37,959 nt of DNA from JAYWAM01 sp043782425 (lineage in GTDB: Bacteria; Pseudomonadota; Gammaproteobacteria; Burkholderiales; Usitatibacteraceae): assembly GCA_043782425.1 (NCBI GenBank), contig JAYWAM010000182.1, positions 1-37,959 of the forward strand. The letters are read 5' to 3'. Each line of letters begins with the position of its first letter. Positions within the stretch are counted from its first letter, which is position 1. The position numbers were made by a program, and so were the translations under genes. Shown piece by piece: positions 33,611 through 37,959 of the stretch. Below the pieces are notes generated by a model. The model searched no databases. It worked only from the letters and a program-made list of their open reading frames with translations, and had not been told where the DNA came from.

Positions 33611-34096
33611 ATGAATACGAAACTTAAACTAGCAACCCTGGGGCTTCTCACCGCTGGTGTCCTGTCCATTGCCCCGGTCTTTGCGGGCAGCACTACCCAC
33701 ACCTTGAGCGTATCAGCCAATGTGACCGGCAATTGCCGCTTCAACGGTGCAGGACCGACGGCAGTCACTATCGCTAATAGTGGCGGGGCGATTGATCCGA
33801 CGGTTGCCGTCGATGCGACCGGAACAGCCAACGTATTGTTCCGCTGCACCACAGGAACGACATCCACGATCACTGCCGGAAATGGCGCCAACTTCTTAGG
33901 TTCGCGTCGCGTCGCGCAGGGGGCCAACTTCATGCCTTATGCGCTGGCGCTCGCGGGTAACGCCCAACTCGGTACCGGGCACGGCGCGGGACAAGACAAA
34001 ACTCTGGGCGTCACTGCCACCATCGTTCAAGCTGACTTCGTAAACGCCGCAGCTGGCGCCTACGCTGATACCGTGATCCTCACGATCACCCCTTAG
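33611..34096 (+). CDS. spore coat U-domain fimbrial subunit 1
   Basis: 161 residues from ATG 33611 (GGAG seven bases upstream). The Sec signal peptide ends VFAGS (~26). The mature SCPU domain starts THTLSVSANVTGNCRFN and contains the second Cys in NVLFRC, then PYALAL and the C-terminal strand AGAYADTVILTITP. The family forms thin Csu-like pili by donor-strand exchange. It is the first gene of the operon and is followed by a terminator, so it is probably the most abundant subunit. Confidence 0.9.
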   Translation: MNTKLKLATLGLLTAGVLSIAPVFAGSTTHTLSVSANVTGNCRFNGAGPTAVTIANSGGAIDPTVAVDATGTANVLFRCTTGTTSTITAGNGANFLGSRRVAQGANFMPYALALAGNAQLGTGHGAGQDKTLGVTATIVQADFVNAAAGAYADTVILTITP

Positions 34097-34122
34097 GCTT
34101 ACGCGACTTAGCCGTCACGACG

Positions 34123-34155
34123 GAGGCTGTGGTGAGGGTTGCCATAGCCTCTTTT
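34123..34155 (+). terminator. intrinsic terminator between the two subunit genes
   Basis: GAGGCTGTGG (34123–34132), a 9-base loop and CCATAGCCTC (34142–34151) form a 10-bp stem with one G·T, directly followed by TTTT. It lies 26 bases after the first subunit and would lower read-through into the rest of the operon. Confidence 0.75.
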
Positions 34156-34216
34156 CATTTCCGCGGAAGAAAAAACCGGCGCAACTCATACTCCAGTGCA
34201 CTCACCGGATTCAACC

Positions 34217-34756
34217 ATGTCAGTCAAACGCATTAATGCCAAGCGCACAATGATAAAACGTAGCAGCGCAATGAGACTCATTATTTTTCTCGGCTTTGCG
34301 CAGGTTTGTTTTTACGTTTTGTTGAGCGGGCAAGCGCACGCCAGCCCCACTCACACCTTGTCTATTGGCGCTACGGTTTTGTCCAAAAACATCTGCCGTT
34401 TCAATACACCTGGGCCGACGGCTCTTGATTTTGGCGCCATTGACCCCTCATCGGGGGTGAACAAAACCGCAACGGCTACGACGATATTCCGTTGCGTCGG
34501 GTCGAGCCCGATGGCAAACTACCTCATTGTCTCCGATGATGGTTTGTACAGCAGCGGGGCTAATGCACCGCGCATGCGCCATGGCGTCAATATTGCGCAG
34601 TTCTTACCTTACACCATCACACTGCCGCAGTCTGGCATTGTTCCCAAAAATACTGACCAGACTTTGACGGTAACGGGCACGGTATTGGTTGCCGATTTTC
34701 AGAACGCCTTGGCCGGCGCCTACAGCGATACGGTGATTCTTACCATCACGCCGTGA
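34217..34756 (+). CDS. spore coat U-domain fimbrial subunit 2
   Basis: 179 residues from ATG 34217; ATG 34250 and 34271 are possible, the last giving the tightest signal peptide (MRLIIFLGFAQVCFYVLLSGQAHA). The mature part THTLSIGATVLSKNICRFN…TIFRC…PYTITL…DFQNALAGAYSDTVILTITP parallels subunit 1 throughout, including both Cys and the C-terminal strand, so the two are paralogues. It has a longer loop (SDDGLYSSGANAPRMRH). It may be a minor or tip-proximal subunit. Confidence 0.87.
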   Translation: MSVKRINAKRTMIKRSSAMRLIIFLGFAQVCFYVLLSGQAHASPTHTLSIGATVLSKNICRFNTPGPTALDFGAIDPSSGVNKTATATTIFRCVGSSPMANYLIVSDDGLYSSGANAPRMRHGVNIAQFLPYTITLPQSGIVPKNTDQTLTVTGTVLVADFQNALAGAYSDTVILTITP

Positions 34757-34835
34757 TAAGATAAGCGCGCGCTTTAATCACCAACGAGATGGCGCAGTTC
34801 TCGGTTGCTTTCGAGTCGCGCTGTAGAAACCGGAT

Positions 34836-35597
34836 GTGCAATTGAAAATACTTCGCTCCTGTTCGCAAAGCGGGCTAGCCGCAGTGACGCTTGCTGTGTG
34901 GTTGTGCGTGGCATTTACCGTTCATGCCGGAAGCTTCGGCGTCTCCCCCATCCGTTTGGACTTTGACCGCAGCACCAAGACCGGCGTCCTTACCGTCACC
35001 AACGATGATGAGGCGCGGCTGTCATTTCAGATGAAGCTCATGGAATGGACGCAAGACGCTGAAGGTGTTGACCAGTATGCGGAAAGCAGCGATCTGATTT
35101 TCTTTCCACAGCTCATGGTACTTGAGCCCAAGGAAAAACGTATCATCCGTGTCGGCACAAAATCACCGTCCTCCACAAGCGAGCGCACCTATCGTCTTTT
35201 TATTGAAGAAATACCCGATGCTGCTGAGGCGCGCGCGCAAGGCACGCAGGTGGCAGTCAAGCTGCGTTTCGGTGTGCCGCTGTTCATTGCTCCGCTCAAG
35301 GCGGAAATAGGCGGCGCCATTACAGACGCAAAACTCGCCAAGGGCGAGATTCAACTGACGGTAAAGAATTCCGGAAATCAACACTTTCGTTTTGAGGCTA
35401 TCACGGCAAAGGTGGCTAACGTCGCATTGGGCGAGGTATCGGGTTGGTATTTGCTGGCTGGGGCACAACGCGCCTACACCATAAAGTTGGACAAAGATGC
35501 CTGCGCCAAAACCGCCAAGCTGGAAATTGCTTTGTCGGTTGAAGGCCTAGATCTGAAACAGGAGCTGGGCGTAACGCCTGTGCTTTGCCGTCCCTGA
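34836..35597 (+). CDS. PapD-type periplasmic fimbrial chaperone
   Basis: 253 residues starting at GTG 34836 (TTG 34842 possible). After a Sec signal peptide (LAAVTLAVWLCVAFTVHAG) comes an Ig-like domain (FGVSPIRLDFDRSTKTGVLTVTNDDEARLSFQMKLMEW) with the family segment FFPQLMVLEPKEKRIIRVGT and the YRLFIEEIP strand, then domain 2 with VKNSGNQHFRFEAI. It caps subunits by donating a strand before hand-over to the usher. The usher start follows its stop with no gap. Confidence 0.92.
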   Translation: MQLKILRSCSQSGLAAVTLAVWLCVAFTVHAGSFGVSPIRLDFDRSTKTGVLTVTNDDEARLSFQMKLMEWTQDAEGVDQYAESSDLIFFPQLMVLEPKEKRIIRVGTKSPSSTSERTYRLFIEEIPDAAEARAQGTQVAVKLRFGVPLFIAPLKAEIGGAITDAKLAKGEIQLTVKNSGNQHFRFEAITAKVANVALGEVSGWYLLAGAQRAYTIKLDKDACAKTAKLEIALSVEGLDLKQELGVTPVLCRP

Positions 35598-37959
35598 TTG
35601 AAGAATAAAAAACTTGCGGTGGGCTGTAATTTTCCCCGGCTGGTCGCAGTTGCGGCGCTTTTTACCGTGTTCAAGGCTGAGGCGCAGCTACCGGCTCTCA
35701 TTCTCAGTCAATCCCTGGGAAAACCCCCAGCCGGCGAAGACGCCAGCACTTTGTCGCTATCCGCGCCGTCAGAAGACTTAACACTGCAAGCGCAACCAGC
35801 GCTACGCCTCAGTTTTGATCTCGCAAACAAGGCTTTGCCGGCAGCCCACAAGGGGGTGCGGCGAGCACTGCTTGCACCGGTCCAGCCGCTGATAGTCACC
35901 ATCACTGTAAACGGCGAGGTAAAAGGCGAGCCAATCGTTTATCGCACCGGCGCAAACGATTTCTTTCTTAAGCTGGAAGACTTCAATCAGTTGGTCACGC
36001 TTCCCCCTGGGGCCGATGTGTTTGATATCGAGGGCGGCGCCTATGTGTTTTTGAATGCACTTGCGGGTGCAAAGGTCGAGTTCGAAGAAAAAACGCTGAG
36101 CTTGAACATCAGCTTTCCTCCCGAATATTTTTCCACCCGGGTCTACAGTCTGGCGAAAGGACATTCTCCTCAAGCTATCGCGGCACGCACCAATAGCGCG
36201 GTTTTTAATTACCGTCTCGGCTATACCGGTGCGAGCGGCGTGGCGAATGGAACCTTGTCGCTCGCCAGCGAGCAGGCGTTCAATGTGGGAAATTGGTTGC
36301 TGCGAAACCAGAGTTACCACACGCGCGCGCCTGAGCAAAGCACGGCTCTGCGCTATGCCACCCAGTTCATACGCGATGACCGCGAGGCTTTGCAGCGGCT
36401 GGTTATCGGCGACGAGATTACTACTACGGGTGAACTGGGCGCCAGTGTGTCGATAGGCGGCGTGAGCTTTTCCAAGGCCTATCAGCTTGCGCCATATATG
36501 GTGCGCCAGCCTTCAGTCAACTTTGCCGGTACGGTTGCGCTACCTTCGGACATTGATTTTTATGTGGGCAACACGCGCGTCCTGCGCCAGCGGGTTTCGC
36601 CCGGACCGTTTGAGATATCCAACTTCAGCTACTACGGTGGTCAACGCGAGATGCGCGTGGTGATTCGCGACATGCTCGGCCGTGAACAGACGATTGCCTA
36701 TCCTTTCTATTTTGCCGATCAGGGTCTCGCGCAAGGGCTGCACGATTACAGTTATCACCTGGGATATTTGCGCGAGAACATCGGTGTCAATAGCAACGAT
36801 TACGGCAAGCTCGCGTTTTCCGGCTTTCAAAGGTATGGCCTGACGGATTCATGGACACTGGGCATACGCGGCGAGGGTACGGCGCAATACGGCAACTTCG
36901 GACCCAGTATGGTCTACCGTAGCGACGCACTCGGCTTGCTGGCGCTCAATGCCGCCGCCAGTTACGATCGCGCGGCGCGCAAGCAAAGCTTCGCTGTTTC
37001 GATGGCGCACAGTTATCAAGCGGGAGATTTTTCCAGCCTGGTCACATTTCGCAGGTTTGGCGCTGGCTACGCGATGCTGCACGCTGGGTCGGCAGGGGAG
37101 CTGCCGCAGTACGATTTCAATTTGGGATTGGGGTATTCTCCCTCGGGTTTTGGTTCGCTCAATGTTGGCTACAATTGCCTCAAATTGTCCGGAAAACCTG
37201 AAACGCGTAGCGCCACATTGAGTTATTCTCGAGCTGTGATGAACAGAATCAGTTTACTCGGCACTTACCGTCGGTCACTAGGCGATGCGAGCGGTTATGA
37301 GTTGTTTATCGGTTTGCAGTATTTGCTCGGTGCCGACCGGACTGCGAGTACATCCTTGCGCCGCGACCAGAACAATGCGCGCAGCGAACAAGTACAATTG
37401 AGCAATACCCTCCTCACCGGCGAAGGCGTGGCTTACCGGCTCAGCCTGGAACGCAACCGTGATGAGAACGGCTCATCCCACAGCGTTTCACCCGAGCTGC
37501 AGTACAGCAGCAGATACAACACCGTGTCAGCAGAGGTTCTCACACACTCAGGTTCGTCGGCGCGCAGCACCACGTATACACTTGCCGTCGCCGGCGGTGT
37601 CGCAGCAGTAGGTGGAGAATTCGGCTTCAGCCGGCCGATAAACGATAGTTTTGGCATTGCTGAAATCACGCCTCCCATTGCCGGTGTCAGGGTATATCAG
37701 AGCAGCCAGGAAGTGGGACGAACCGGTGAAAACGGCAAGCTGTTCCTGCCCAACCTGACATCGTTTGTTGAGAATTACGTTTCCATCAGCGATAAAGACA
37801 TTCCCATTGAATATGCGATAGATCGCGTAGATCGTATCGTGTCACCGTCGTTTCGCAGCGGCTCGGTAATCAAGTTTTCGGTTACGCGTACGCAAAGCAT
37901 CGTCGGCGCGTTGAAGTACCGTTCCGCTGGCATGCTCCGGCCACTGGAGTATCATTTAA
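35598..37959 (+). CDS. fimbrial outer-membrane usher, 3' end beyond the window
   Basis: The frame is open from 35598 to the window edge (787 codons, no stop seen). The best start is TTG 35598, directly after the chaperone TGA and in the same frame; the resulting N-terminus LKNKKLAVGCNFPRLVAVAALF is a good signal peptide. GTG 35619 is an alternative. An N-terminal usher-like domain (VTITVNGEVKGEPIVYRTG; LPPGADVFDIEGGAYVFLNA) precedes the β-barrel and plug (VNFAGTVALPSDIDFYVGNTRVLRQRVSPGPFEISNF; GGQREMRVVIRDMLGREQTI) and C-terminal domains (ITPPIAGVRVYQSSQEVGRTGENGKLFLPNL). It secretes and assembles the subunits across the outer membrane. The near-full length suggests only a short part is missing. 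Confidence 0.9.
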   Translation, partial: MKNKKLAVGCNFPRLVAVAALFTVFKAEAQLPALILSQSLGKPPAGEDASTLSLSAPSEDLTLQAQPALRLSFDLANKALPAAHKGVRRALLAPVQPLIVTITVNGEVKGEPIVYRTGANDFFLKLEDFNQLVTLPPGADVFDIEGGAYVFLNALAGAKVEFEEKTLSLNISFPPEYFSTRVYSLAKGHSPQAIAARTNSAVFNYRLGYTGASGVANGTLSLASEQAFNVGNWLLRNQSYHTRAPEQSTALRYATQFIRDDREALQRLVIGDEITTTGELGASVSIGGVSFSKAYQLAPYMVRQPSVNFAGTVALPSDIDFYVGNTRVLRQRVSPGPFEISNFSYYGGQREMRVVIRDMLGREQTIAYPFYFADQGLAQGLHDYSYHLGYLRENIGVNSNDYGKLAFSGFQRYGLTDSWTLGIRGEGTAQYGNFGPSMVYRSDALGLLALNAAASYDRAARKQSFAVSMAHSYQAGDFSSLVTFRRFGAGYAMLHAGSAGELPQYDFNLGLGYSPSGFGSLNVGYNCLKLSGKPETRSATLSYSRAVMNRISLLGTYRRSLGDASGYELFIGLQYLLGADRTASTSLRRDQNNARSEQVQLSNTLLTGEGVAYRLSLERNRDENGSSHSVSPELQYSSRYNTVSAEVLTHSGSSARSTTYTLAVAGGVAAVGGEFGFSRPINDSFGIAEITPPIAGVRVYQSSQEVGRTGENGKLFLPNLTSFVENYVSISDKDIPIEYAIDRVDRIVSPSFRSGSVIKFSVTRTQSIVGALKYRSAGMLRPLEYHL

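Overview
The window is a chromosomal segment of a Betaproteobacterium. I base this on a gene order I know as typical of that class: rlmN–pilW–rodZ-like–ispG–hisS–yfgM–bamB–der–hfq–hflX–hflK–hflC–DUF2065–hisZ–purA–rnr–rlmB, all on the plus strand, many overlapping by 1–4 bases. A separate hisZ and the rlmN/pilW/ispG/hisS run support it. The genus cannot be named from the sequence alone.

Bases 1–24488 are this housekeeping backbone: 23S rRNA methylation, type IV pilus assembly, isoprenoid synthesis, tRNA charging, outer-membrane protein assembly, ribosome GTPases, Hfq, the HflKC membrane complex, histidine and purine synthesis, and RNase R. Its conserved hflX–hflK junction is interrupted at about 10.6–16.2 kb by an Rhs polymorphic-toxin cassette. 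The cassette has a 1225-residue Sec-exported Rhs repeat protein, a second exported protein carrying two Ig-like domains plus the missing Rhs core and a variable toxin tip, and a small AT-rich gene that is probably the immunity protein. The Rhs protein is thus split into two chains at a 4-base ATGA overlap, the most unusual arrangement in the window. A tRNA-Leu(CAG) lies opposite and directly abuts purA.

Bases 24489–32600 are an accessory region. It holds decayed copies of one REP-associated (Y1/HUH-type) transposase element with terminal inverted repeats, REP-like hairpins, and toxin–antitoxin loci in several states of decay: a doubly frameshifted antitoxin/PIN pair joined to an ORF6N-like fragment, an orphan MazE-like antitoxin, an intact Phd/VapC pair and an intact BrnT/BrnA pair. 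Interspersed are a large two-domain M16 peptidase, a Sel1-repeat protein, a small lipoprotein and a short membrane protein.

Bases 32613–37959 are a chaperone–usher fimbrial locus of the spore-coat-U (Csu-like) type: two paralogous SCPU subunits, a PapD-type chaperone and an usher running off the window end. A divergent gene encodes a third exported protein whose C-terminus resembles the subunits. The divergent intergenic region carries a good CRP-type palindrome, a degenerate second copy and a direct repeat, and an intrinsic terminator separates the first subunit from the rest of the operon.
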